From positions 1,178,001 through 1,242,000 of the forward strand of contig JALLLT010000002.1 of NCBI GenBank assembly GCA_025266875.1: 64,000 nucleotides of DNA, written 5' to 3'. A program made the position numbers and the translations under genes. The notes under the pieces were generated by a model. That model worked only from the letters and a program-made list of their open reading frames with translations, made no database searches and had not been told where the DNA came from. Positions 22,674 to 35,023 of the stretch are shown here, piece after piece (the stretch's first letter is position 1; each line of letters begins with the position of its first letter). Origin of the DNA: Fennellomyces sp. T-0311. Taxonomy: Eukaryota > Mucoromycota > Mucoromycetes > Mucorales > Lichtheimiaceae.

Positions 22674-23822
22674 TAAAAAAGTGAGAGAGGAGGAAAGGGA
22701 AAAAGAGAGAGGTTCAAAAACAGAAGAGAAGTGGGTTTAAATTATTTAGCTTGATCCTTTCAGCGAGAGCATAGCAACCACGCGCTCTCCCTACAGCTTA
22801 TTTCCAGGCTATCCTATCCTACCCATCAGGAGGGCAATCATTATTTATGGCGCCCTGTAGCTCGCTGTAGCGCTGCTGATTGTCGCTATTGTTGCGAGCC
22901 CATGCTGCTGGGAATCAAGATTGAGATCTGCATCAGATAAGCAAGCGATGCGCCTGGAAGCGTGTTTGTTTTTCTTTTTTTTTGTCGAAAGGCGCCATCG
23001 GTACGGCGCAATTAAGGATTGTCTTTAAAGCAGCAGCCTACACTACGCATGTTGTGTTACACCATTTTTATGTGGCGACCAATGTCAGCTTGATTGATAG
23101 GGGTGGAGCCTTGGCATATCTGACTTTTGATATGACATAAGGCGCACGGATTTAAAGGAGTCGTTCATCGACATACCTTGGGCTGGGCTATCATGGTGCA
23201 CGCATTAGGTCTAGCACGCACCAACCATGACAGAATCACAGCTTACATATCTGCTTCTGATCCACATTTTTTTTTTGGTTATGCCTAATGGAGTATCACT
23301 ATATATATGTAAATGTATTGCACTGTTAGTCAATTAAGTACGCATTCATTAGTTTACTTGGTCGTCTAGCACAGACAGCAATGATGCAAATTTTGTATGG
23401 TCTATCAGCTATTTAATACGCTTTCCCAAGCCAAACACTATTGCTACGTATGTTACTGATTACGGGACAAGTGATGGTCGAATGGAATCGATTCATCAAT
23501 TACTAAGCAGTCATAGCTATTTCGTTAAAAAGAAGCAATGGCTACTTAGTATCCTCACTCATGTACTCAATCAACCGATTACACCGATTAATACCCGCGC
23601 GCTGCTATCACAAACTTCATACCACGCATCTCTATCACGTCGTCAAGACTGTCTCAATGGATCGATACGAATATCATGTTGCGTAGCTACTAATACCACC
23701 GGCTTTGATCCTTTCTATCCTACTGGATGATACCGAAGAAATGACCGCAGTATCTGCCTGCCATAGTAAAATTTAAAACTCAATATAGTCGTGAACCGTT
23801 GTTGCTTTTCAAACCATTGAAC
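22674..23822. other. Intergenic, divergent promoter region of NGG1 and UPF3
   Basis: About 1.15 kb between two divergent genes. It holds a purine-rich stretch just upstream of NGG1 (22680-22735 on this strand) and otherwise only short ORFs. I see nothing else that I can support. Confidence 0.5.
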
Positions 23823-25150
23823 ATGGCGGCTGTCGAGACTCCTGTGGCTCCTGCATCGGCAACAGGATCGCCTTTACCTTCAACATTTACACCTTCTTCG
23901 AGTACCGCGATTGACAAACAGAAAGAAAAAGCGGCCAAGGCCAAAAAGAAAAAGAAGGAGAAATCCAAAAAGAAGCCCAAAAAGCCGAAAAAGAACACGC
24001 TCAAAACCAAGATCGTGGTTCGACGATTACCTCCCAATCTTCCTGAACGAATGTTTATGGATGCAGTCAAGAGATGTATCTCCGATGAGTCTTTCGATTA
24101 CAAAATATACGTGCCCGGCAAAATCAGTCAGAGGTAAAAAAAAAACAAGGCAGTGCAGCCAAATAGCTGAGCGAATCCCTTTAGCAAAGGAAAAGAAAAC
24201 ACGTTCTCGCGTGCTTACTTTCATATGAAATCATTGGAAGGTGTGATTGAGTTTCATCAGATTTTTGACGGCCATATCTTTATCGATAGCAAAGGTAAGG
24301 AACGAGGTTTCATATGGAGATGGTGCTAAAGGTTGGAAAAGGCACCGAGCATCGGGCAGTCGTTGAGTTTGCGCCGTATCAAAAGTTGCCCAAAGCTCAC
24401 AAGAATCCTGATGTGCGTCAAGGAACCATTGATGAAGGTTAGTTGTATGTGCGTGGTTTGACATGGACTCTAACGTTATGCTTCCAGATCCAGAATATTT
24501 GAAATTCGTAGAATCGCTCAAGGAAGCCGAGAACAAGCCATCGGAATCAAAGGATGTGGGTGAAGGTGCTTCTCAATTGGAACGCTTGGAAAACAGACTT
24601 GCACATGTGACAGGTATAAACAACAGAGGAACACAAGTCATGGGTTTCTAAAAATCATCTTTACACAGCACAAAACCTGGCTGCTGAACAAGCCAACAAG
24701 CCAACGACAACACCTCTTTTGGAGCATCTTCGTGCTAAAAAAGCTGCCGAGGCAGCATCCAAAGCCAAAGCACAGGCTGCAAAGGCGGCTAAAAAGAAGG
24801 CTGCCAAAGCAGAAGCAAAGAAGAAAGAAAAGGAAGCTAAAACCAATAGTGAAGAAGGCGCGGCGACGCCAGCCAAGAAGCCTGCTCGGACTCGAAACAG
24901 AAAGAAGAAAGAGGACAAAGAAGTTGATGGTGATGCCAAACCAAAGGATGACAAGAAGAAAGGCAAACCGCCTGCCAAGGATCCCAATGCCAAACCGGAC
25001 AAACCAAAGAAACCTAGACCCAAAAAGGACCCAAAGGGTAAACAGGTTGTTGATAAGCAAGGCAAGCAACAAGTTGTCTCCATCCTTGGTCGTCAACAGC
25101 CAGGGGATAACAAGCCAAAGACTCAACAGCAACAGCAACGTGCTGGTTAG
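23823..25150 (+). CDS. UPF3: Upf3, nonsense-mediated decay factor
   Basis: Upf3 binds the exon-junction or terminating-ribosome context and connects to Upf2 and Upf1 to trigger decay of mRNAs with premature stops. Five exons: 23823-24133, 24185-24294, 24342-24437, 24488-24613, 24669-25150 (374 aa). A lysine-rich N terminus is followed by the Smg4/UPF3 RRM-like domain: KIVVRRLPPNLPERMFMDAV, then FSRAYFHMKSLEGVIEFHQI, HIFIDSKG and EHRAVVEFAPYQKLPK, ending with DPEYLKFVESL. The C-terminal third is an extended lysine-alanine-rich tail. The third exon uses the second of two close AG sites; the first would lead to a stop codon. All family motifs are in order. Confidence 0.9.
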
Positions 25151-27126
25151 ACGAAGCAAAAGGGACTTGTGTTGGTCGCTTATTACTTCGTTTTCGCGCA
25201 CGGGTGTTGCTCTCCCAAGATTTTTAGTTTGAAACGTTTCTGGCACGTCTTGGTCATGCTGTAATCGTATATAGCTTGTGCGTTGCAACTTTTTTCTTTG
25301 GAGTTTGGAGGATATTGCTTTGTTACATTTATCCTGCTTCACAGTACGACCATTTCCAATAAATATGGAATCGACTCTTATTATTATAAAGTGTCTGCTA
25401 TAATGTACGCGTTATATGCTCTCATCGAATCGATAGTCCTACGTATCAAAAGGAATAAGGAACCAATATGGTCCACAATCCCCTTCTGTGGTAATAAAAA
25501 TTACATCAAACTATCGACGTTGTCCATAGCTTCTATGTTTGTAGTAGCAAGTACTTTAGTGATGTACGAGCACTGTAGCATCAATTCAAAAAAGACAAAG
25601 TCGCAAGGTTGAATTCATGATCAGCAAAGTCATCAAAGATAAGACAAAAAGGACTTATCGAACGCAAGGCTGTCATTGATCAGGCCCATTTTAAGAATGG
25701 GGTCAAGAATACTTCATAACACACAGCTACCGCCAGCTTACAACCACGTAACAGATACGTATCAATAAGGAACGAAAAGCAGGCTTCAGAAGTTAGAATC
25801 AACGAAAAAGACATGTCTCCGTAGATATGCATTATTCTGATAATCCCCTAAAGATACAACTATCATGCAGTAGATGCACATTTAACACAAACTTTTTACT
25901 ACAGGTTGAATAAGAAGAAGTGAAGATATTAGGGAACATAGCTCTAAAATCGAGCATACATATAAAGACTAGCTGTCTGTTGATATTTTTCTTTTTACTT
26001 GGTGCACTTCTTTAGGTACCAAGTTGTCTTGCTTGTCAAAAACTTTGAGTGATTCTTTACTGTCTTGAACGAGTAAGTATGAAGAAATCCGTCTCCAAGC
26101 ATTTGTGTCAGCATCGCCGCTCCAACATATTGCAGAGACAATACATCAAGTGGCCAATGTTTATACTAACACGGCCATCCAATGCCTCAGCCTCTTTATA
26201 AGGAAAAGATCGACGCAGAGAAAATATTTTTTTCACTAGTTTTCATATTTGAAAAAAGACATATATCCCGTGCAAGGTTTATGCTCTCTCGCTTGTTCAC
26301 TTAACATTGTTCCCACCGTTCTCTCAACGACAGAGGACATCAATTCTGCCCTCACAAAAATAAATGGTGTATGCCAACAGGATACAGGCTTATACGAGTT
26401 TAGATATCGAATAGGCGATATACATGTCGTGTAGAAGGTTCAATTGGTAACAATATAAAGTCACTGAGACAGTAACATAAATCTCTGTAAAGATGATGCT
26501 TTCATACGCTAATCTAGTAGTTTTACCATACGTATACTGTTGCCCATGGCGGTTCTTTTACTGCCCTTCTACAATCTTCTAGACATATACGATATTCCCA
26601 CCACCCTTGGTCCACTAAATGTTCAAAATCGAAAAAAGCCTCTCTTTGACGAGCAAGCTAGCTTGGAACGCGACAGAAGTCTTTCTTATCGGCAAGGACA
26701 GGTCAACTTTCTGATCCACCAAATGTACAGTTATATCATCCGATAAGCCATGGCAAGAATGGACTTCAACTTTAATAGTGCTCTAGAGGAATTAATTTAC
26801 TGGAAGCCGGTGTTCACCAGCGGATCATTAGGCGGCTTGCTGCTTTCAACGCAAAGCCGCACGCTGCAAATTTGAAGCAAAACTCACAATAGCCAAGGAA
26901 GCGTAAGCGTTCGTCCCCTCGATACAGAAATGTTGGATGGCCTGGTACCCACCAAAATGCACGCCGATTCTTTGAGGAGCAAAGGCCACAGAGAGAATGT
27001 AACCAGTAGAAATCGTAATCCCGTCAATAAACATATGCACTGATTGCTTCTATGCTTTGCGGCATTTAAACTTGTTTTTCGTCCACCACAGACACGGGAT
27101 TTAAGCCTAAAAGTTTGATCGATCCC
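25151..27126. other. Intergenic, no supported gene
   Basis: About 2 kb. Short ORFs at 25283-25612 (+), 26540-26746 (+) and 26846-27040 (-) show no known domain. The last one (with IGVHFGGYQAIQHF) looks protein-like and could be an exon or a relic, but I could not extend it. Confidence 0.4.
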
Positions 27127-27721
27127 ATGGCAGCAGGTAATAATCAACATTGCAACGCGCACACAAGCATTGATCGTCATGAACAGAAAAAGTACAAAAG
27201 AAAAAATCATCAGCGTCCGAGATTGACGACATTTTCGCTAAAAAGACGTTGCCGACTAAGAAGCAAACCGCCGAAGCAACCGACAGTGACACCACGGCAA
27301 CGAAAAACAAGAAGAAGAAAAAGAGCGTGCAGTTCAATGCAGAAGATATAAAGAAGGACGAGGAAAAGAAAGAAGAACCGACGCACACGGTTGAGGAGGT
27401 CGTGTTTGCTGAATTGACAGCTGCGAAAAAGGGTCAGAAACGAAAGGCTCAAGCGCCACCGCCTTCCGATGACGGATTCGGTGATTCCAGAGGGAAGAAA
27501 TCCAGTTACGTCGTGCAAGCCTACTGTAGACTCGATCACTGACTGTGCATTTCGATAGAGCGAACGACAGAGGAGGGTTATCCGTTGTACGATGTCAAAG
27601 ACCTACGGATCGGTGAAGGAAAAGGTACAGCTCAACATATCAACAACATCACACACTTCTCACCGTTTGCCAACACCCAGACACGCCGCAATGCCCGTTT
27701 GATTGCGACTGTTGCTTTTAA
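27127..27721 (+). CDS. DUF1764 family protein
   Basis: Four exons, 27127-27136, 27187-27504, 27559-27624 and 27681-27721, give a 144-aa product. The first exon has only ten bases (ATG GCA GCA G). The signatures of DUF1764 are present: a lysine-rich N terminus with EIDDIFAKK, a disordered charged middle, the conserved FGDSRGKKSKRTTEEGYPLY, and the cysteine-rich end DTPQCPFDCDCCF. The family is widespread in eukaryotes and of unknown function; the lysine-rich composition suggests the nucleus or nucleolus (inference). The second donor (GTTACG) is weak but is the only one that restores the conserved C terminus. It converges on UBR1, whose stop is 73 bases away. Confidence 0.85.
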
Positions 27722-27794
27722 ATTAAAGATGTATTTGTTTTTTTGTTTTTGCAATGTACAATGACGAAAAAATGCGCAGTGACGAAGGGAAGGT

Positions 27795-30700
27795 TTACCA
27801 GGATTCCCAACGCGTGTATGAATAAGACGACTCCATCTTTCTTCGCACATAAGCGGGTACGGAATGCGAGAGCCACATCTGACGAATTTGTTCGTAGCGC
27901 TGTGGGTTGAGGTATTGAGGCGTGCCGCGTCTACATCAGATAACACAGTTAGCTCCTGCCTTTACACATGTAAACCAAAACACATACTTTAAGAACAGAT
28001 CCACTTCGCCGTGAGTGTCCAGATACGGTGCGTTCATGATCGTACCACCATCCGCATGGAGCAGCAAGACGAGGGATTCCTTGACCACCAAGAAGATGCC
28101 GATATCACCGCTGCAGTTCTTGGCATGGGTATTGCATTCACCACGATCATTTTCTGTGCAGCAGTAACGTCGCGCGCACACAAACGTGCCACAGATCAAG
28201 CACAATGCAGGATTCTCGGGCAGATTACCGCACTTGCGGCACACGCGTCTGGAGCTTGCTTCAAACAGTTGATCCATGCGATAGGGCAATGAGACCATAT
28301 AGTACGGCGTCGGTAAACGAAGCATAAGCTGCTTATTTGGTGGAACAGTTGTTGGCGGGCTCTGTCGACCTGCTGAATCCTTTTGCAATTCGCTGTAGTA
28401 GTGTCGGCACCAGCCCATCAGTATACCTTGTTCAAACTGTCCGAGTACAAAGACTTCAGAGAATGCAGGCAGGTTGAGAATGCGTATAAGATGATCGTAC
28501 TCATCATCATCATCTTCGTCCCAGCTTTGATCTTGCAAGATAAATCCATGGTGTACAACCATCAACACCAAGGATTTGCGGAGATAAGGCAATGTGAAGG
28601 TACGGATAATGGCTGGAAGGATATGCGCTGGTACTTGGGCGAAAAAGTCTTCGACAGCAGAGACGGGTATACCCACTAGACTTGCAATGTCACAAGCGAA
28701 TCGTCGTGCCAGTTCTGCTACCTCTGGCTTGGGCGGCGACGATGACAGTCGCTGAAGACTGGCGGCTATCTTAGGATCGTTCAAGGCATCAGTCTTGAAG
28801 CCTTGCAATAATCCAATCACGGTCTTTGCTATCTCGGCAAGATACAGCAGACGCATGAAATGATGAATATCGACTTGATCACTGCTTGATTTGCTGGTGA
28901 ATCCAACGCGAGTCAGTGTTTCGAATGCATCGGTCATCAGCAGCGGCTTGCGCAGAATTTCGCTATCCGCCAGTCCATCGGCAAATGACGTTTCGTCGTA
29001 AAATATTTGTCGAAGTACAGCAAGGCTGATTCTTTGGAGTGTGTATCGGTCGTCTGTCACCCATCGGGTGTTCATCACACTTGGCATCAGCTCAGCTGTC
29101 TTTGCTAGGATCTTGAGTAATGTCTGGTTTTGTGATGATATGTCGTCTAGGAACGTGTTTGTATGCTCGACGCTTGGGTCGCGTGCACGTACGCCATGAT
29201 CCCCTCGTTGTGCGATTTCAAGTGTCGAGATACCATATGCATACATGTTGTAGAGTTCAAGTAGGGATGCTCGAAGCTGTCCCGGTGATACGCTTCCGTC
29301 TTGGATTACCAAACTGTTCTGCCCTCCCTTCATAGCCGTCCGCAACTGATTGTATAGTCGTCGCAATGCGTCTAAATCTTCAATCTCGACGGTGGGATCG
29401 CGACGTGGATCATCGTCTTCGTCGATACTGCCGGGGATACGTTCTGCAGGTCCAATTTCGCTTTCCAGCTGCTGCATCATACCTTTGGCTATGTTGCCTA
29501 GTTCCTCATAGTGTGTACGTGTCGTCATGGGACCGGGATACGATTCCTTCTTCCCCTTCCACACAATGGGCAGGAGAACGTTACCCAAAGCCTTGCACAA
29601 TGGGCAAAGGAATTGCTTATGGCGGAGCTGGGGCATGAGTGCTCGCAGTGGATTGATGGTATCGCTGTCAACTGATTCCTGATAGCCATTGAAGCAGTGC
29701 GCGTGCATCAGGTGACCGCAAGTTGAGATATGCAGACCTTCAACATGCGCATCTGTAGGGAATCCGTTCAGTACTGGTCGTCGACTGTCTTGCGCGTGTG
29801 CTTCCATATGTTCTTTCCACGTATCACGGCCTTGCGATGTTTCGAGCACATCAAGCACGACCTCCGAGTTGTCGAACGGTGCTTGGCGCACAGTCTTTGA
29901 CTTTTGGACAAGTCCAAGAACACCATAGAGTCGGGAGCGATCCAGCTCTTCTTGACAAACAATGCAAGTTCCTGAAGGGAAATGGCACGTGCGTTCGATT
30001 TCGGCATCGCCATCACCGTCTGTTTGCTCATCCATACGGGTGTTCTCGAGATCGGACATATCGTCCTCGTCGTCGTCATACATGTCAGCGTGTTGCGACA
30101 TGAATTGCGATTGTGCTTGTGCGAATTGCGCCATAATGTTTGCTTGACGTGCCTTGGCTTCAGCCTTTTTCTTTTCATACTCGGCACCTGCGTCATTCGA
30201 CTCTTGTGCATTGGCTGTCTCACGCGCTTTCTGATGCAGCGCTCGCCACTCTGCAATGACTTCTTTGGCTTCACTCGATCCACGCTCGTAAATCTTGTCC
30301 ACGATAAAGGTGCAGCGCTGATGAATATGCTTGTAATCCTTGTCACCCAAAAACCGCAGCAAGAGGGTCAACAGCGTGGCGTGTTCACGTTCAACACCCA
30401 CGGTGATGGGATACTTATCCTCAGCAGCAAACTGGACAAATCCATTGCTGTCGCTAATGTTTGAATATGCATCTTCACGGAACTTGCCCTTGGTCAATGC
30501 TTGCTGACGTTCAAACACTTGATTGTTTTCATCAGTCACTGCCACCATGGCAAGATAGAGGGCGTCATCCATTATAAGTTCACTCGTCGACTTGCCGCTT
30601 CGAACATTCCATAGCGCGTACATGACAATCTGAACAAACGTGTGGCATTGCAAAAAGTCTCCCAGATGCTTAAACGGACCATAATGGATCTTTCGCAGCT

Positions 30701-33700
30701 TGGGAAGAACAAAGAACTCTTCCTTGTTCTGCTCAGGCTTTCTGTCGTCGGCAGCATTGTTGTCCCGCCGAATGCGCAGTTTCTCAAATGCTTCTTCCCG
30801 TTGGTTGCGTGAAAAGTGCCAAAAGTATGGGTCGATCTCGGCATAGTATTCGTCTTTGAGCTCGTATCGTCCATGGTCGTTGAGTCCTGCTGGCGGCTTG
30901 TATGTCGACAAGCTGTTCAAGTGCTTATCAAATGCTTCGTGGTCACTCAGACTGTCAGGAAGCACTTTGACAAGTTCGGAATAGGCCATGCTGGATAGAC
31001 CAAGATATTGTATGATTGCACGTCGAATCTTGTCTTCGATATCCATATCGGAAGCATAGCCGCGTTCGGTTGCGCAGATGACAAGGAAATCGATAAACTC
31101 TTCCACGATGGTGGTCATTTGCGATATATCGTAGTAAGGATGCGCCTTATCGGGCTTGCCGTTGAACCATTCTGTGATATTGAATCGGTCGATCATTGTC
31201 ACGAGATAGTGGTCTGGGTTGGTCACCACCAGACCAAACTGGAGAATGTACAAGTCGCGATCATAGGTGTTTTCTCGTACTGCGACATCGCGGTATGTGC
31301 GGGCCTATCAATGAGCCGGTAAGCGAAATGTACCGAGTAGAAAGACCCGTGGGAATAGTTATACCTGGTTACGAATACCAAATCCATTTCTAACCCACAC
31401 GCCACAGTTGGCCTGAGCTAGCAACGCTCTCATTCTAAGCGGGTATTCTAGAATGGTCAAGAACGTGTCTTGGTCTGTGTTCTGCTCGTTGAACTTGTCA
31501 ATAACGCTTCTGAATCCGTTATTCCAGCCAAGCTGTTGAAGGGCATCATCCTTTAGCAGAGAGACATGCTCAAGTAGTTCGGCAAGCAGCCAATGGTACG
31601 GATGGTGGAAAGAGACAAGCTCCTTGGCAATATCATACTTGACAACACGGAAAGATCCAGCGTGCAGTGTTTGGATTGTCTGAAACTGTTGCTCCTTGAT
31701 ACCTTTGATTAGCGGACCAGCATTTTCTTTGGTACCCGTGTTTGAAGTGTCTGGATCAGCAAGTTTGGGCGACCAGTCAGCAAGTGCCTTCAAGATACGC
31801 TGTATAGACCGGCACAGTGATCGTGTTGCCTCTATGCTGGAGATACTTGATGGCAACGATGCATAGCAGTCTGCAAACAGACGACACAATTTTGACATCT
31901 GCAAGGTAACGTTGAATGCACCAACCCAAGTTGTTGACTCGTATTCGACGTGAACGCTGCCGCTGCGGATAAGCGGATCCATTTCCTGGAATTGGAATAA
32001 CATATCGATGAAATGGCGCAAGTAGAGTGGTTGCAGGCATATTTCAGGTTTGACGAGCTCGGTGTTCAGGACATAACGTAAATCATAAAACGTAAATGCG
32101 AATCTTGGACGTCGGATAGCGCGGGATGCACAATTCACTTGCAAATTGTGATACTCTTCCGGTAACAGCATGCAGATATTGTCGGTGAGGAAGAAGTTTG
32201 CCAGGATTGAGCATGCAATGCCGAAGAACTTGTATTGTTTGACGAGTAAAGAAGCCACTGTTGGTACAGTGAGTAATTGAACTGAAAGAGATGAGCTGAT
32301 CGAGTGCTCTGGTTCGCGGTCCTTGAGGAAAAACGCATCCAACAATTCTGGATAATTTCGTGCGAATCGAATGCCTAGTTATTAAAAAAAAAATTAGACT
32401 TATCATATCAACAAGCTGTCATTGTGGTAGCATACCAATTGTGGGACGATAATCATAGTTGGAAACGAGTGTGCCAATCAATAAATCCTTGATACTTGCA
32501 CGCGCAGTTTTCCATAGACGCAGGTCATACTGCAAGAGATAATCCAGTCGAAGCTTGCGATTGAACTCCCTTCTGATATTAATGTCGTTCTCTGCTACCA
32601 GTTTGGTCTCTGGCGATAAAGGTGATCCCAGACTTGCTGCAATGTTGCGTTCGTCTAATTCGAGCCTTTCGGTATATGTGAGCCATTCGTTCAGATCATA
32701 CTTTAGGTCGATGATATCCTGCATGCGATTGGGCGAATGACGTCTATGTGGCGGGGTGCGCTGGGAGCTCGATCGAGTTTCGACTGCGCTTGTATGATCG
32801 CGATCATCGCGGGGTGAACGATGGGCTGGTGGTGACGTTATCGGGTTACCAGCAGATGGTGTTCTTGAGCGTCTCGATTCACTGCGCTGATCTTCACGAT
32901 CACTTTCATGGTCTGCATTCTCCATCTCGATGTCTTGTGTTTCGAATGCAGTGTGCAGATGTTCTTGATCATCGCTGTCATCGATATCCTCATCCTCGTC
33001 GCTTTCCTCGGGACGATACTCGTCGTCATCATCGTCTCCTGCTTCGATCCATTCAACATCATCGGGTGGAGAACCGAATTGTTGGAGAAATAGATTGTTC
33101 TCGTCATCAATCATCATTGCACCAGCCTCGTCATCATCCTCTTCGTCATCGGTGCCTTCATAGTCATAAAACGCGAGGTCGGCCTCAGGCACGGTCCCTC
33201 GCCGAGAACGTATGGACAAGGCCGCCAATTCGGGACGCAATGAAAAGTCCTCACACAGCACTTGGCAAATAATGTCACGAAGAATGCAATTGCCACCTTG
33301 AACGTTGGTGAAAAAGGAGCACGGTCCATTTATCAAGTCTTTGAGCCAATCCAACAACAATCCACAGATCTCTTCACGGACTGTGTCCTTGCAAGAGCGA
33401 ATTGTGACGGCGAGTTGTATCCGATTGATTTCAGTTGCAATAGATATCAATTCGTCGAGTCTGGGCGACGTCTTGATGACGTGACGGCCGTACGCGTCGA
33501 CGTTTTCTGCGACCTTGCTAGCTTGGTTCCTTGTGCAATGCGTGGCACGCATGACGACATCAATCACCTGATCAAACGAGTGTTTTTCGTCGTTCCACAG
33601 GATACACGCATACATGGGGCCGTTACCGTTGTCGGGCATTCCAAGTGCCTTGTCACTTGCTTCGCAGTCCTGCTGAATTTCGGGCTTTGTGCGTAAAGAC

Positions 33701-34512
33701 AGGTTCTCGGGCGACGCAGCAAAAGTCTCGAGAATGTAATCCATCACCACCTGGATCGTGGACTTTATCTGCTCCAACAGCTGCGGGCTGACGGCCGACC
33801 GAGGCTCGAGTTGCTGCGCAGGTGGCGTTCCGTCTGACGTTTCGTGTGTTGGTGCTGCAGAAAGCGAGTGGATCCCACACTCCAATGGCAGCTTCCATGC
33901 CTCGGGATCGCCACAATCACAACAGCCTCCGCCGCCTCGACTAATCCATATCTTTACGTCATGACCTTCGTGGTTTGTAGCGTGGAAGCATCGCGAACAC
34001 AACACACACGTATCATCGAGGCCGCAGTTTCTGTTGCATACGTTAAGCATGAAATTTTTTTTATCTAACGATCACATATAAAGCACTTGCCGGCAACGAT
34101 ACACGCTCTCGCCCCTTTTGAAGAGGTGGCCGCACTGCTTTCCTCGCTGACTTTCCCAGTACTCGGGTTCATCGCTGGAAGGATCGACCAGCACATTGTC
34201 GGGATTCGAGGACGCGGCCACGGTATTGTCGTCGTCACGCTTAAAGAGGTTGTGCTTCTCAAGCAGAGTAGATAAATTGTCGACATCGGCCACGCCATCG
34301 GGGAAAAAGTACTTTTGCATGAGTGCTGTGTCGTTTCCCCATAATAGCCGGTAACAGTTTGTCAGAATCTGTCGTTCGGCGCCTCGATGCAGCCGATACT
34401 TGAACATGGCAGGCGCCTCAACGAGGAATTTCTTGAGCTGCTCTGCGCTAACCGGCGTCGTCCAGTAATTGCCGGTGTCATTGCTTGCTGCTGTTGCGCT
34501 TGAGGTCGACAT
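27795..34512 (-). CDS. UBR1: Ubr1, N-recognin E3 ubiquitin ligase
   Basis: Ubr1 recognises destabilising N-terminal residues and ubiquitinates the substrate (N-degron pathway). Five exons: 34091-34512, 32436-34030, 31365-32374, 27988-31304, 27795-27930 (2159 aa). The UBR box starts near residue 126 (QCGHLFKRGESVYRCRNCG, then DDTCVLCSRCF and GGGGCCDCGDPEAW). A ClpS-like N-domain lies near residue 284 (LWNDEKHSFDQVIDVV), which binds bulky hydrophobic N-termini. A long acidic insert follows. The RING-H2 domain is near residue 1450 (CIVCQEELDRS to HLMHAHCF and FLCPLCKALGN). The C-terminal autoinhibitory cap (CRKCGNLPENPALCLICG and MWLSHSVPAYVRRK) is complete. The first intron has a GC donor. All other introns are GT-AG of 57 to 61 bases. 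Confidence 0.95.
34031..34090 (-). other. GC-AG intron inside the UBR box of UBR1
   Basis: Every GT donor near the end of exon 1 gives the wrong frame or loses a zinc ligand. A donor of the form GCAAGT (position 34090 downward) joined to the CAG acceptor ending at 34031 restores Y-R-C-R-N-C-G-L, exactly the spacing of UBR boxes. GCAAGT is the known consensus of the rare GC-AG class. The intron is 60 bases. Confidence 0.75.
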
Positions 34513-35023
34513 TAAGGAAGAATTACTTGCAGCTCATAAAAGAAAAAAAAAAGGGAAACCGATTCTTCGCGCGCAAAGTGGGAAAGAGCCAAGTGCAAGG
34601 TGCGGGATCCGCAATCAAATATTCTGCCCACGTGACGAGATCCCCAGCCCATCCTCAGAAACCCTTTCGTTTTCTTGCTTCTTCCCAATTACGGTCGGTC
34701 CTTATAAACAAGGTTAGTACTGCGATGGTGTGGATGATAATAGTGGCTCTGGTTTGCCAACTAGCGCAGAGGGCGTTCCAGCAACCAAATTGAGCATACA
34801 TTTGGCGACTAATTCACGAGAGCCCTGCACGTACAACCACTTGCAGCGCCCAGCACATACTTTTTGCTCGCTTCATGCGGTACACACACGTTCGGAAAAG
34901 CGGAGACTGAGCGAACGGACTATGGCGCCGGGTGGATCATATAAGTCTTATTACGTAAAGGTAAACATGGCAGCTGTGGCAGCGGATGCACTCTTAATAC
35001 AAACGCATAAAAATACTACTACT
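34513..35023. other. UBR1 upstream region
   Basis: About 500 bases with only short overlapping ORFs. It should contain the UBR1 promoter. No other gene is supported. Confidence 0.45.

Noticed and set aside
25283..25612. Plus-strand ORF of 109 codons after UPF3
   Set aside because: AT-rich, hydrophobic by composition, no conserved motif, and probably lies in or just after the UPF3 3' untranslated region.
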